Source: Algoriphagus aquimarinus
GTDB lineage: Bacteria; Bacteroidota; Bacteroidia; Cytophagales; Cyclobacteriaceae
Assembly: GCF_007997215.1 (NCBI RefSeq)
Contig: NZ_VORW01000014.1
Span: forward strand, 1-64,000
Direction of reading: 5' to 3'
DNA: 64,000 nucleotides
Shown: positions 35,913 through 44,699 of the stretch, in pieces
Position numbering within the stretch: the first letter of the stretch is position 1
Layout of the letters: each line of letters opens with the position of its first letter
Notes under the pieces: generated by a model
What the model was told of the DNA's origin: nothing
The model's input: only the letters and a program-made list of their open reading frames with translations
The model's database searches: none
Program-made: the position numbers and the translations under genes

Positions 35913-36662
35913 TTATACATTCTCGCTCTTTAGAGAAGCAGAGAAGTACTCTCTGTTCATTCGAGCGATGTTCGTCAGGCTAATTCCCTTAGGACATTCT
36001 GCTTCGCAGGCACCGGTGTTGGTACAGGCTCCGAAGCCTTCCTCGTCCATCTGAGCGACCATATTCTCTGCTCTGGACATTCTTTCCACTTGACCTTGTG
36101 GAAGCATTGCCAGCTGAGAGATTTTCGCAGAGGTGAAAAGCATCGCAGAAGCATTCTTACACGCTGCCACACAAGCTCCACAACCTATACACGTAGCCGA
36201 ATCAAAGGCTTCATCAGCGACTCTCTTTGGTATAGGAATCTCATTTGCATCTGGTACGCCACCTGTATTCACATTCACGTATCCGCCCGCTTGGATGATT
36301 CTGTCAAATGCTCCACGATCTACAACCAAGTCTTTTACCACTGGAAAAGCTTTTGCTCTCCAAGGCTCGATCGTGATAGTATCTCCATCAGAGAACGAAC
36401 GCATGTGAAGCTGACAAGTAGTCGTCTGCTTCGGACCATGTGGATGGCCATTGATATACAGGGAGCACATGCCACAGATACCTTCGCGGCAATCGTGATC
36501 AAAATGTACCGGGTCTTGTCCTTTTATAGCAAGTTCCTCATTCAAGACATCCATCATTTCTAGGAATGACATGTCAGCGGAAATTCCATCTATAGGATAG
36601 GTGACAAAACCGCCTTTATCGCTGGCGTTCTTCTGTCTCCATATTTTTAATGTCAGTTTCAT
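35913..36662 (-). CDS. sdhB: Succinate dehydrogenase / fumarate reductase iron-sulfur subunit
   Basis: Carries electrons from the flavoprotein to the quinone site. The 249-residue protein has the 2Fe-2S site Cys58, Cys63, Cys66 and Cys83 (CREGICGMC ... TTTC), and the C-terminal cluster cysteines Cys158/161/164/168 ([11 protein letters not shown]) and Cys213/219/223 ([11 protein letters not shown]). All cluster ligands are present. Last gene of sdhC-sdhA-sdhB, 27 nt behind sdhA, with its own terminator. This arrangement is the Bacteroidota type B enzyme, which can work in either direction. Confidence 0.97.
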   Translation of the reverse strand: MKLTLKIWRQKNASDKGGFVTYPIDGISADMSFLEMMDVLNEELAIKGQDPVHFDHDCREGICGMCSLYINGHPHGPKQTTTCQLHMRSFSDGDTITIEPWRAKAFPVVKDLVVDRGAFDRIIQAGGYVNVNTGGVPDANEIPIPKRVADEAFDSATCIGCGACVAACKNASAMLFTSAKISQLAMLPQGQVERMSRAENMVAQMDEEGFGACTNTGACEAECPKGISLTNIARMNREYFSASLKSENV

Positions 36663-36689
36663 ATATAATTATGAATTAAAGTCTTGAAT

Positions 36690-38624
36690 TTATTTGTAGG
36701 ATCTCTGAGTCAACTTCACGTTTTCGAACACGAGCGGCTCCTTATGCAATTCCTCAGGGGAATTTTCTGCCATAAATTTCCAAGCTGCTACATAAGCAAA
36801 GTTCTCATCATCTCTGAGCGCTTCTCCTTCCGGAGTTTGAGATTCTGTCCTGAAGTGTCCACCACAAGACTCATTTCTGTTCAGTGCGTCGTCCACCATC
36901 AATTCACCAAGTTCTAAGAAATCAGCTACTCGACTTGCTTTCTCCAAAGTCTGGTTCAATTCTTCATTTGCACCAAGCACTTTCACATCTCTCCAGAACT
37001 CTTTTCTAAGCTCCTGAATCATGCCTTTAGCTTTGGTCAAACCCTCAGCGTCTCTAGCCATACCACAGTAGTTCCACATGATATGTCCAAGTGCTTTATG
37101 GAAGTGATCTACAGTCTTGGTACCGTTGATGCTCAATAACTTTTGGATTGCATCCTTCACTCCTTTTTCTGCTTTGGCAAATTCAGGATGATTGGCATCT
37201 ACTGGAGCGGGACCTATCTGTGCTAAATAATCACCGATAGTATATGGAACTACGAAGTAACCATCTGCCAAACCTTGCATCAAAGCAGAAGCTCCCAATC
37301 TGTTTGCTCCGTGATCTGAGAAGTTCGCCTCTCCCAAGGAATAAAGCCCGGGAACTGTAGTAGACAAGTTATAATCAACCCAAAGTCCACCCATAGTGTA
37401 ATGAACAGCAGGATAAATCTTCATTGGGGTTTGGTAAGGATTCTCACCGGTGATCTGCTGATACATGTCAAACAAGTTGCCGTATCTCGCGCGGATCGCG
37501 TCTTCGCTGTCACGATTGATGGCATCACGGAAGTCAAGGAAAACAGCTTCGCCAGTTTCGTTTACACCTTTACCTTCATCACAAACGTCCTTCGCATTTC
37601 TGGAAGCCACATCACGTGGTACAAGGTTACCGAAAGATGGATACTTTCTCTCCAAGTAATAATCTCTTTCTTCTTCCTTAATATCCTTTGGCTTGATTTC
37701 TCCTTTACGAAGTTTTTCAGCCATCTCCTTCGTGCTTGGTACCCAAACACGCCCATCGTTTCTTAGTGACTCAGACATCAAGGTCAACTTGGACTGATGA
37801 TCTCCAGAAACTGGAATACAAGTAGGGTGAATCTGCGTGTAGCAAGGATTGGCGAAGTAAGCACCTTTCTTATGCGCTCTCCAAGCTGCAGTTACATTCG
37901 ATCCCATCGCATTGGTAGATAGGAAAAATACGTTTCCGTAACCACCAGTACAAAGTAGCACTGCATGAGCAGCGTGAGTTTCGATAGCGCCAGTGATCAA
38001 ATTTCTAGTCACAATACCTCTTGCATGACCGTCGATAGTTACGACGTCCATCATTTCAGTACGAGGATAAAGTTTCACTTTACCATTGGCAACCTGACGG
38101 CTCAAAGCTGAATAAGCTCCTAAAAGCAACTGCTGTCCCGTTTGGCCCCTAGCGTAGAAAGTTCTGGATACCTGCGCTCCACCGAAAGAACGGTTGGCAA
38201 GCAATCCACCATATTCTCTGGCAAAAGGTACACCCTGCGCCACACACTGGTCAATGATATTTACAGAAACTTCTGCAAGACGGTACACATTCGATTCACG
38301 GGAACGATAATCTCCACCTTTGATGGTATCGTAGAAAAGTCTGTAAACCGAGTCACCGTCATTTTGATAGTTTTTAGCAGCGTTGATCCCGCCTTGTGCA
38401 GCGATAGAGTGCGCACGACGAGGGCTATCCTGGAAGCAAAAAGCTTTCACTTTATAGCCCAATTCTGCAAGAGAAGCAGCAGCAGAGGCTCCGGCAAGAC
38501 CGGTACCCACTACGATCACTTCGTATTTTCTTTTGTTTGCCGGGTTCACCAGCTTACTGTTAAACTTATGTTTAGTCCACTTTTCGGCTAAAGGTCCGAT
38601 TGGGGATTTTGAATCTAGTATCAT
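36690..38624 (-). CDS. sdhA: Succinate dehydrogenase / fumarate reductase flavoprotein subunit
   Basis: Oxidises succinate (or reduces fumarate) with covalently bound FAD at the inner face of the membrane. The 644-residue protein has the dinucleotide motif [13 protein letters not shown] from residue 38, and [10 protein letters not shown] at 71-80 with His72 as the expected FAD-linking residue. The substrate and capping segments ([51 protein letters not shown]) are intact. The length and the separate 15-30-residue N-terminal extension match type B flavoproteins. It lies 13 nt behind sdhC. Confidence 0.97.
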   Translation of the reverse strand: MILDSKSPIGPLAEKWTKHKFNSKLVNPANKRKYEVIVVGTGLAGASAAASLAELGYKVKAFCFQDSPRRAHSIAAQGGINAAKNYQNDGDSVYRLFYDTIKGGDYRSRESNVYRLAEVSVNIIDQCVAQGVPFAREYGGLLANRSFGGAQVSRTFYARGQTGQQLLLGAYSALSRQVANGKVKLYPRTEMMDVVTIDGHARGIVTRNLITGAIETHAAHAVLLCTGGYGNVFFLSTNAMGSNVTAAWRAHKKGAYFANPCYTQIHPTCIPVSGDHQSKLTLMSESLRNDGRVWVPSTKEMAEKLRKGEIKPKDIKEEERDYYLERKYPSFGNLVPRDVASRNAKDVCDEGKGVNETGEAVFLDFRDAINRDSEDAIRARYGNLFDMYQQITGENPYQTPMKIYPAVHYTMGGLWVDYNLSTTVPGLYSLGEANFSDHGANRLGASALMQGLADGYFVVPYTIGDYLAQIGPAPVDANHPEFAKAEKGVKDAIQKLLSINGTKTVDHFHKALGHIMWNYCGMARDAEGLTKAKGMIQELRKEFWRDVKVLGANEELNQTLEKASRVADFLELGELMVDDALNRNESCGGHFRTESQTPEGEALRDDENFAYVAAWKFMAENSPEELHKEPLVFENVKLTQRSYK

Positions 38625-38637
38625 AGGGGACTATTGA

Positions 38638-39318
38638 TTAGCTCTGTGTGAAATAGATATAAACTGGCATGCTGGCAAATAGTATCGGAACTACTATGCA
38701 GTAGATTTTTCCGATTACTTCAATTGCTGGCGAGTATTTCGCATGATTCAAACCTAAGGTCTGGAATGCGCTTGCAAATCCATGAGAAAGGTGGAATCCC
38801 AAGAAAGCCATTGCTATTACATATCCGATTACCATCAGTTCATTCTGGAAAGCAAAAGCCACAATGCTGAACAAATCCTTGTATTCTACACCATCATAAG
38901 TCACGAAAGGAACTTCTCCCCAGTGCATCTGATACCAGAAAGTCTGCATGTGTATCACGATGAAGATCAAAATGATCGTGCCCAAAATACCCATGTTGCG
39001 GGAAGATACAGTCGTAGAAGGCGGAGTAGATACGCCATATCCTATCGGACGTGCAGCTTTGTTTCTTCTGGAAAGCCAGATAGAAAAGATCACGTGACCG
39101 ATAATGGAAATGTAAGTAAGGTAAGAAAGCAATTTTACCGCAGGGTTAGTAGTCATGAAATGAGCATAAATATTAAATGCTTCACCACCATCACTCTTAA
39201 ACAACTGCAAGTTTCCTGCAACGTGACCTGTCAAAAACAGGATCAGGAAAAGCCCGGTCAAAGCCATGATCAATTTCCTGCCTATTGTGCTACTCAAGGT
39301 TTTTGTAACCCAGCTCAT
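38638..39318 (-). CDS. sdhC: Succinate dehydrogenase cytochrome b subunit (single fused anchor)
   Basis: A 226-residue membrane anchor with five hydrophobic segments (about 14-34, 62-82, 106-126, 151-173, 198-221). Histidines suitable for two haems are spaced along the helices (TGHVAGNL, IIGHVIF, IVIHMQTFW, GFHLSHGF, LNHA). One fused subunit with five helices and two haems is the type B form seen in epsilon-proteobacteria and Bacteroidota. It leads the operon; a consensus promoter lies 47-77 nt upstream. Confidence 0.93.
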   Translation of the reverse strand: MSWVTKTLSSTIGRKLIMALTGLFLILFLTGHVAGNLQLFKSDGGEAFNIYAHFMTTNPAVKLLSYLTYISIIGHVIFSIWLSRRNKAARPIGYGVSTPPSTTVSSRNMGILGTIILIFIVIHMQTFWYQMHWGEVPFVTYDGVEYKDLFSIVAFAFQNELMVIGYVIAMAFLGFHLSHGFASAFQTLGLNHAKYSPAIEVIGKIYCIVVPILFASMPVYIYFTQS

Positions 39319-39364
39319 ACAATTTTTGCGATTAGATTAAAACGAAATCTTTGATTAATTGTGC

Positions 39365-39395
39365 CAAATTTACGTTTGGAACAACTAGCAAACAA
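39365..39395 (-). promoter_or_regulatory. Bacteroidota-type promoter of sdhCAB
   Basis: On the minus strand TTG (39395-39393) and TAAATTTG (39372-39365) are spaced by 20 nt, a full match to the phylum consensus. Predicted start is near 39359, about 40 nt before the sdhC ATG. Confidence 0.7.
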
Positions 39396-39620
39396 TCCAT
39401 TCAAAAACACTTCTCTTATTTTAATCAGTTCTAAATAGACTTTAATCTTTGAAGAATTTGCTGGCTGTATAACTATATGAAGAGATTTAATGTTTGATTT
39501 TGCGGAGATTTTCTCCTTACTTCCCTTTATTTAGTAATAGGAAGAAAATCATGTACAAAATCTTTATTATCGATAAATACGTACATTCTTTTTTCACTGT
39601 AATCAAAGACCTTGATCAAT

Positions 39621-42401
39621 ATGAAGCTTAAAATAACACTGGGATTTTTTTTACTCTTCCTGCTAGCAGGAATTTCAGAAGTTTGGGCAACGCATATTCG
39701 GGCTGGTGAAATCATCGCCGAGCGGGTTTCAGTTCAAAACCTTACTTATAAAATCACAGTCGTAGGGTATACAGATACTCGATCAAATGTGATTTTTGGG
39801 CCAGGAGAAATCAATTTTGGAGATGGGAGAATTGTAGATGGTCTGAATACTGAAAGTGATTTCAATACAGTAATAAGTTTGGGTAATCAAATTGAGAAAA
39901 ACATCTTCGTGATTTCTCACACGTTTCAGGGACCTGGAACTTACACGATCAGATTTCAGGAATTCAACAGAAATGATAGAACGCTGAATATGGATAATTC
40001 AGTAGACACGCCGTTTTATGTAGAAACCACTATTACAATTGACCCATTTATTGGAGTAAATAACTCTCCAGTCCTGACAATCCCACCAGTTGACAATGGC
40101 GCTATAAACGTAAGATACATTCATAACCCTGGCGCTTTTGATCCAGATGGCGATAGTTTGGCTTATTCAATGGACATTCCTAAGCAGCAGTTTCAACGTC
40201 CAGTTAATAACTATAGAAGCCCTGCTTCTCCAGAGTTCAGTTTCAAACAAGAAGATGGTAGCACGCCGGCATTTTTGACATTGAATCCAATTACCGGAGA
40301 TTTGATTTGGGATGCACCTGGTACCGCAGGGCAGTTTAATGTGGCATTTAGAATCAATGAATATCGGAAGCTAGATGGAAAATGGGTGCTCATAGGCTAC
40401 GTAGTCCGGGATATGCAAATCATTATTGAAAACTCGAATAACAGAAGACCAGAGTTGATTTTGCCCCCAGATCTTTGTGTGGTGGCAGGTACTAAAATAG
40501 AAGAAATCATCCAAGGTCAAGACCCAGACGGAGACCCTATCAAAATAGAGGTCTTTGGCGAACCTATAGAAATAACCACATCTCCTGCTAGCTATAGCCC
40601 TAAAAGCACTTACCAGCCAACTCCCGGCATCGTAAACTTCGATTGGCAAACAGTCTGTAACCACGTGCGAGCAAGGGAATATGAGGTTCGGGTAAGGATC
40701 TCAGATCAACCTAGCTCAGGGCCTTCATTAGTTGATATTAAAACTTGGCGTATCAAAGTAGTAGGCCCACCACCTGTCTTCGATCAAATAGAGCAAATGC
40801 CAGGCAGAACGGTAGAGCTGAATTGGGATCCATACGTATGTGCGAACTCAGCTAGTGAAATGCAAATCTGGAGGAGGATCAATTCTGATCCTTATCAGCC
40901 TGACAGCTGTGAAACTGGAATCCGTGCTGGTTATGAATTGATCGGAACCACCAATATGCAAACGCTAAATTTCTTAGATGTAAATGGTGGAGATGGATTA
41001 GCTCCAGGCAATACGTACTGCTATAGACTGGTGGCAGCATATCCTGAGCCTAGACTTGGCGAAAGCATAGTTTCCGATGAAATCTGCGTCACCATAGACG
41101 TGGATGTTCCGATAATTACTAATGTCAGCGTGGAAGAAACTGATCCAACCGCTGGAGAGATATTCGTGAAATGGACACCTCCATATGATATTGATAAAGT
41201 TCAGTTCCCAGGACCTTATACTTATGAGCTTTTGCGAAGCACTGGATTCAATGGCGATGCAGGACAAGTCTCACTGGGAGTCACTTCTGACACGCTTTTC
41301 ACCGACACGGGATTGAACACACAAAGTGTCGTGTACAATTACGAAGTCGTCTTACTTGATAGGAATACAAAAATTGACACCTCCTCTAAAGCTTCTTCAG
41401 TCTGGCTCGAACCAACAATTATCAATGAAGCCATTGAGCTGAATTGGGAATTCATCGTTCCTTGGAACAATTCTGTCAGCCAATACAAGCATGAGGTTTA
41501 TAGAAACAGAACAGATGCAGCAGCAGCTGACGACGCTACCTTTGTGAAAATCGCAGAAGTGGATGTCACCACCAGTGGATTCAAATATTTGGACGACGGT
41601 AGTTTCAATGGTGTTCCATTAGAAAAGGAAGTTGAATACTGCTATTACGTGATCACGAAAGGTTCTTACAACGTAGCTGGACTAGTTTATCCTCTGGAAA
41701 ACAAATCTCAAATCGTGTGCGCTAAGCCTGATGATAATCGCTTGCCATGTCCTCCAGTATTGACTTTCGAAGGCCCAGAATGTTCCGCCTATCTCGCAGA
41801 AGTTCCTTGTGGCAATACCACTTACGAACATGAATTAAGCTGGACTCCTGACTTTTCAGGCGAATGTGATGACGAATTAAGTGGGTATAAATTATATTAT
41901 ACTTCGAATGGCGAGGACAGCCAGTTTGAATTGATAGCGACAGTTTCTTCCCTGAATCTCTCTACCACTATACGTGATCTGACCACCTACCGTGGCTGCT
42001 ATTACATCACTGCGGTAGATAGATCTGGCAATGAGTCTGAGCCGAGCAATATCGTCTGTGTAGAAAATTGTCCTAGCTACAATCTGCCTAATGCATTTAC
42101 ACCGAATGGTGATGGGATAAACGAAACCTATATGGCTTTTGACAATCCATTCTCGATGTGTCCAAGGTTTGTTTTAGGAGTTGATATCTTTATCGTAAAC
42201 CGTTGGGGAGTGGAAGTATTCTCTTACAATAGTCTTGAATCTTCCGAAAACGACATCTACATCCGATGGGATGGAAGAGACAAAAATGGCAATGATTTAC
42301 CTGCAGGCACCTATTATTACTCCGGAAATGTAGTATTCGACGTACTCGATCCTGCCAAAAAAGACCAAAGCCTGAAAGGAACGATTCAACTCCTTAGATG
42401 A
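39621..42401 (+). CDS. Large secreted protein with T9SS type B sorting domain
   Basis: A 926-residue surface or secreted protein. Residues 1-23 form the signal peptide, starting at the ATG 39621 rather than the in-frame TTG nine bases earlier. The body has PKD/cadherin-like and fibronectin type III-like modules: repeated segments such as VELNWDPYV, IFVKWTPPYD, IELNWEFIV and HELSWTPDF each open a beta-sandwich. The C-terminus from about residue 820 (LPNAFTPNGDGINETYM ... IFIVNRWGVEVF ... WDGRDKNGNDLPAGTYYY) is the gliding-motility-associated type B sorting domain, which sends proteins through the type IX secretion system. The function of the body is unknown; adhesion is likely. Its stop overlaps the next start (ATGA). 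Confidence 0.9.
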   Translation: MKLKITLGFFLLFLLAGISEVWATHIRAGEIIAERVSVQNLTYKITVVGYTDTRSNVIFGPGEINFGDGRIVDGLNTESDFNTVISLGNQIEKNIFVISHTFQGPGTYTIRFQEFNRNDRTLNMDNSVDTPFYVETTITIDPFIGVNNSPVLTIPPVDNGAINVRYIHNPGAFDPDGDSLAYSMDIPKQQFQRPVNNYRSPASPEFSFKQEDGSTPAFLTLNPITGDLIWDAPGTAGQFNVAFRINEYRKLDGKWVLIGYVVRDMQIIIENSNNRRPELILPPDLCVVAGTKIEEIIQGQDPDGDPIKIEVFGEPIEITTSPASYSPKSTYQPTPGIVNFDWQTVCNHVRAREYEVRVRISDQPSSGPSLVDIKTWRIKVVGPPPVFDQIEQMPGRTVELNWDPYVCANSASEMQIWRRINSDPYQPDSCETGIRAGYELIGTTNMQTLNFLDVNGGDGLAPGNTYCYRLVAAYPEPRLGESIVSDEICVTIDVDVPIITNVSVEETDPTAGEIFVKWTPPYDIDKVQFPGPYTYELLRSTGFNGDAGQVSLGVTSDTLFTDTGLNTQSVVYNYEVVLLDRNTKIDTSSKASSVWLEPTIINEAIELNWEFIVPWNNSVSQYKHEVYRNRTDAAAADDATFVKIAEVDVTTSGFKYLDDGSFNGVPLEKEVEYCYYVITKGSYNVAGLVYPLENKSQIVCAKPDDNRLPCPPVLTFEGPECSAYLAEVPCGNTTYEHELSWTPDFSGECDDELSGYKLYYTSNGEDSQFELIATVSSLNLSTTIRDLTTYRGCYYITAVDRSGNESEPSNIVCVENCPSYNLPNAFTPNGDGINETYMAFDNPFSMCPRFVLGVDIFIVNRWGVEVFSYNSLESSENDIYIRWDGRDKNGNDLPAGTYYYSGNVVFDVLDPAKKDQSLKGTIQLLR

Positions 42402-42841
42402 CAGAATATAAATCCATCATATTCTTTGATGGGGTTTGCAACCTCTGTAATGCTTCCATTGATTTTGTGATCCAAAGAGATCATAAGGATCACTTCTTAG
42501 TGGGAGCATTGCAAGAGGATTTTAGCAAAACAATACTCTCCAATTTTGAGGTTCGAGAAGATTACCTCGACTCTCTTGTTCTTTTGGAAAAGGGTGAAAT
42601 CTATTACAAAAGCACAGCTGCACTGAAAATAGCCAGAAACCTATCTGGACTATGGCCGGTTTTGTATCCCCTTATTTTTCTACCAAAATTCCTTAGAGAT
42701 CCTGTTTACAATTGGATTGGCAGTAATCGCTACCGCTGGTTTGGAAAGAAAAGCACCTGTAGACTTCCCACTCCAGCCGAAAAAGCAAAGTTTCTTTCAG
42801 CAGAAACCATATCCCAAACAGGGATCAAGCTAAGTTCCTAA
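42398..42841 (+). CDS. DCC-family (DUF393) thiol-disulfide oxidoreductase-like protein
   Basis: A 147-residue protein opening with IIFFDGVCNLCNASIDFVIQ: the D-x-x-C-x-x-C motif is Asp11, Cys14, Cys17. Members are thioredoxin-fold-like proteins presumed to handle disulfides; enzymatic proof is scarce. A hydrophobic segment LSGLWPVLYPLIFLPKFL lies near the middle. The ATGA overlap with the upstream T9SS cargo gene shows translational coupling, an unusual partner for this family. No other redox genes are near. Confidence 0.88.
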   Translation: MTEYKSIIFFDGVCNLCNASIDFVIQRDHKDHFLVGALQEDFSKTILSNFEVREDYLDSLVLLEKGEIYYKSTAALKIARNLSGLWPVLYPLIFLPKFLRDPVYNWIGSNRYRWFGKKSTCRLPTPAEKAKFLSAETISQTGIKLSS

Positions 42842-42875
42842 AAGCGCAAGTGCAGTATGACTTTGGGAAAAGCCA

Positions 42876-42883
42876 TATATTTG
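42876..42883 (+). promoter_or_regulatory. Candidate -7 element for fabD
   Basis: TATATTTG fits TAnnTTTG exactly and lies 24 nt before the fabD ATG. No TTG sits at the preferred 18-21 nt upstream (the nearest TTTG is only 10 nt away), so only the -7 part is supported. Confidence 0.45.
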
Positions 42884-42907
42884 CACCGAACAAAAAAACA
42901 CTAGTTA

Positions 42908-43783
42908 ATGAAGGCATTTGTTTTTCCGGGCCAAGGCGCCCAATTCCCAGGAATGGGAAAAGCACTTTATGAAGAAAATCCTCAAGCAAAAGAGTTATTT
43001 GAGAGAGCTAATGAAATCTTAGGTTTCCGCATCACAGACATCATGTTTGAGGGAACTGCAGAGGAATTAAAGCAAACTAATGTAACCCAACCAGCTGTAT
43101 TTCTTCATTCCGTGATTTTGGCGAAAACAACTCCAGACTTCGCACCGGATATGGTTGCAGGTCACTCTTTGGGAGAACTTTCTGCTTTGGTTGCCAATGG
43201 CACTCTTGCTTTCGAAGATGGATTAAAGTTAGTCTATCAGAGAGCACTTGCGATGCAGGAAGCTTGTGAAATCAATCCCTCTACCATGGCAGCAATCCTA
43301 GGACTGGCAGACGAGAAAGTAGAAGAAATCTGCGCTACTTTCACTGAGGAGGTTGTCGTGCCTGCAAACTATAATTGCCCAGGTCAGTTGGTGATTTCTG
43401 GTTCGAACAAAGGAATCGAGCTTGCCTGCGAAAAGATGAAAGAAGCTGGAGCCAAGCGAGCTTTACCACTTCCAGTGGGTGGTGCATTTCACTCTCCGCT
43501 GATGGAGCCAGCTCGCGAGAAATTGCAGACAGCCATAGAAGCAACGAGCTTCAATACACCTAGCTGCCCTATTTACCAAAATGTAAGCACCACGGCAGTT
43601 ACCGATGTAGCTGAAATCAAAGCAAACCTAATCGCCCAGCTTACTGCTCCGGTGAAATGGACGCAATCCGTTCAAAACATGGTTGCAGATGGTGCTACTG
43701 AGTTTGTAGAATGCGGCCCAGGAAAAGTGCTCCAAGGCTTAGTCAAAAAAATTCATCCTGAAGCTGAGGTTTCTGGGTTGTAA
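42908..43783 (+). CDS. fabD: Malonyl-CoA:acyl-carrier-protein transacylase
   Basis: Loads malonyl groups onto ACP for fatty-acid synthesis. The 291-residue protein has PGQGAQFPGMG near the start (Gln of the oxyanion hole in GQG at 8-10), the nucleophile Ser87 in GHSLGE, and the catalytic His in GGAFHSPLM near 197. VECGPGKVLQGLVKK closes the domain. All catalytic residues are present. It stands alone with its own terminator, away from other fab genes. Confidence 0.96.
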   Translation: MKAFVFPGQGAQFPGMGKALYEENPQAKELFERANEILGFRITDIMFEGTAEELKQTNVTQPAVFLHSVILAKTTPDFAPDMVAGHSLGELSALVANGTLAFEDGLKLVYQRALAMQEACEINPSTMAAILGLADEKVEEICATFTEEVVVPANYNCPGQLVISGSNKGIELACEKMKEAGAKRALPLPVGGAFHSPLMEPAREKLQTAIEATSFNTPSCPIYQNVSTTAVTDVAEIKANLIAQLTAPVKWTQSVQNMVADGATEFVECGPGKVLQGLVKKIHPEAEVSGL

Positions 43784-43824
43784 CCGCAGAGTGTTTCGCG
43801 GAGGAACACAGTGAAAATAAAGTA

Positions 43825-43866
43825 AAAGCTTGGTTCAAATCTTACGACTTGAACCAAGCTTTTTTT
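43825..43866 (+). terminator. Terminator of fabD
   Basis: AGCTTGGTTCAA (43827-43838) pairs with TTGAACCAAGCT (43849-43860) around a 10-nt loop, then T6. It lies 44 nt past the stop. Confidence 0.9.
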
Positions 43867-43921
43867 GTTACAGATTTGAGATAAATGAATGCCGTTTGCT
43901 CATAAGCTAAACCTTGGCCCA

Positions 43922-44130
43922 ACTAATTTTACCAAAAATTAGCCTAGACGGAGCAATTAGATTCTTTAAACTTTTATGTGGCTAAGGGCTGAAAGCCCTA
44001 AATACCTAAGCCCAGCTCGGTAGGACTGGGTAAAAAATAGAACTCTAGTGCAAAGCTCTGAAAGAGCGAAATCTTAGTTTCGTTTAGTACTAATTGATTA
44101 TGATTCCTGCAGCTTCTGGAGAAGCAGCAG
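43922..44130. repeat. Cluster of short hairpins, dispersed-repeat-like, in the fabD-folK gap
   Basis: The 276 nt after the fabD terminator hold no gene but five hairpins: CTAATTTT/AAAATTAG near 43923-43942, GGGCT-GAA-AGCCC at 43986-43998, CCCAG/CTGGG at 44010-44030, GCTCT-GAA-AGAGC at 44055-44067 and GCTTCT-GG-AGAAGC near 44112-44125. The middle three, with text such as TAAGCCCAGCTCGGTAGG, look like the three-hairpin palindromic repeats found between genes in many Bacteroidota. That comparison is from memory. The element is not repeated elsewhere in the window. Confidence 0.55.
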
Positions 44131-44142
44131 AACACAAAACCA

Positions 44143-44628
44143 TCAACCTTCCAACTCCCATACCTCAGATTTATCCTCACATTCTTCCAACATTTGCTGG
44201 CTACTTTTTCCCAAAACTGGATGAATAAACTCCGATAAAACCTCTGCTAGCGGTACTAACACAAATTTCCGCTCCGCAATAAATGGATGAGGAACTTGGA
44301 GCTCAGGAGTATCAATTACCCTATCTCCAAAAAAAATAATATCAATATCCATCGTCCGATCTCCCCAATGCTCATCTCTTTTTCTACCTAGAGTTGTTTC
44401 GATTTGCTGGATAAAGGCTAAGAGTTCGAATGGAGAATATGCCGTTTTGATTTCAACCACTTGATTCAAAAATGGCCCTTTAGCCACTCCTCCCCATGCT
44501 TCAGTTTCATAAACCTTAGACCTGAGTGTCATTTCCCCTAATTCTGAAACGGCCTCCACCGCCGACTTTAGCAGCGCATTTCGATCGCCTTTATTTCCTC
44601 CTACTATTAAAACAGCTTTTTCAAACAT
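44143..44628 (-). CDS. folK: 2-amino-4-hydroxy-6-hydroxymethyldihydropteridine pyrophosphokinase
   Basis: Transfers pyrophosphate from ATP to the pterin in folate synthesis. The 161-residue protein opens AVLIVGGNKGDR, contains FLNQVVEIKT, and has RTMDIDII at 91-98 with Asp94 and Asp96 as magnesium ligands, then VPHPFIAERKFVLVPL. ATG at 44628 is the family-like start; the longer frame begins only at a TTG 36 nt upstream. Divergent from sppA with a 71-nt gap. Identity is firm. Confidence 0.95.
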   Translation of the reverse strand: MFEKAVLIVGGNKGDRNALLKSAVEAVSELGEMTLRSKVYETEAWGGVAKGPFLNQVVEIKTAYSPFELLAFIQQIETTLGRKRDEHWGDRTMDIDIIFFGDRVIDTPELQVPHPFIAERKFVLVPLAEVLSEFIHPVLGKSSQQMLEECEDKSEVWELEG

Positions 44629-44699
44629 TCTCAGCTTATTATTGCTTTTGTAAACATGGCTCAAATTAGGTTATTTTGGGGCTTCAAATAATTTAGCTT

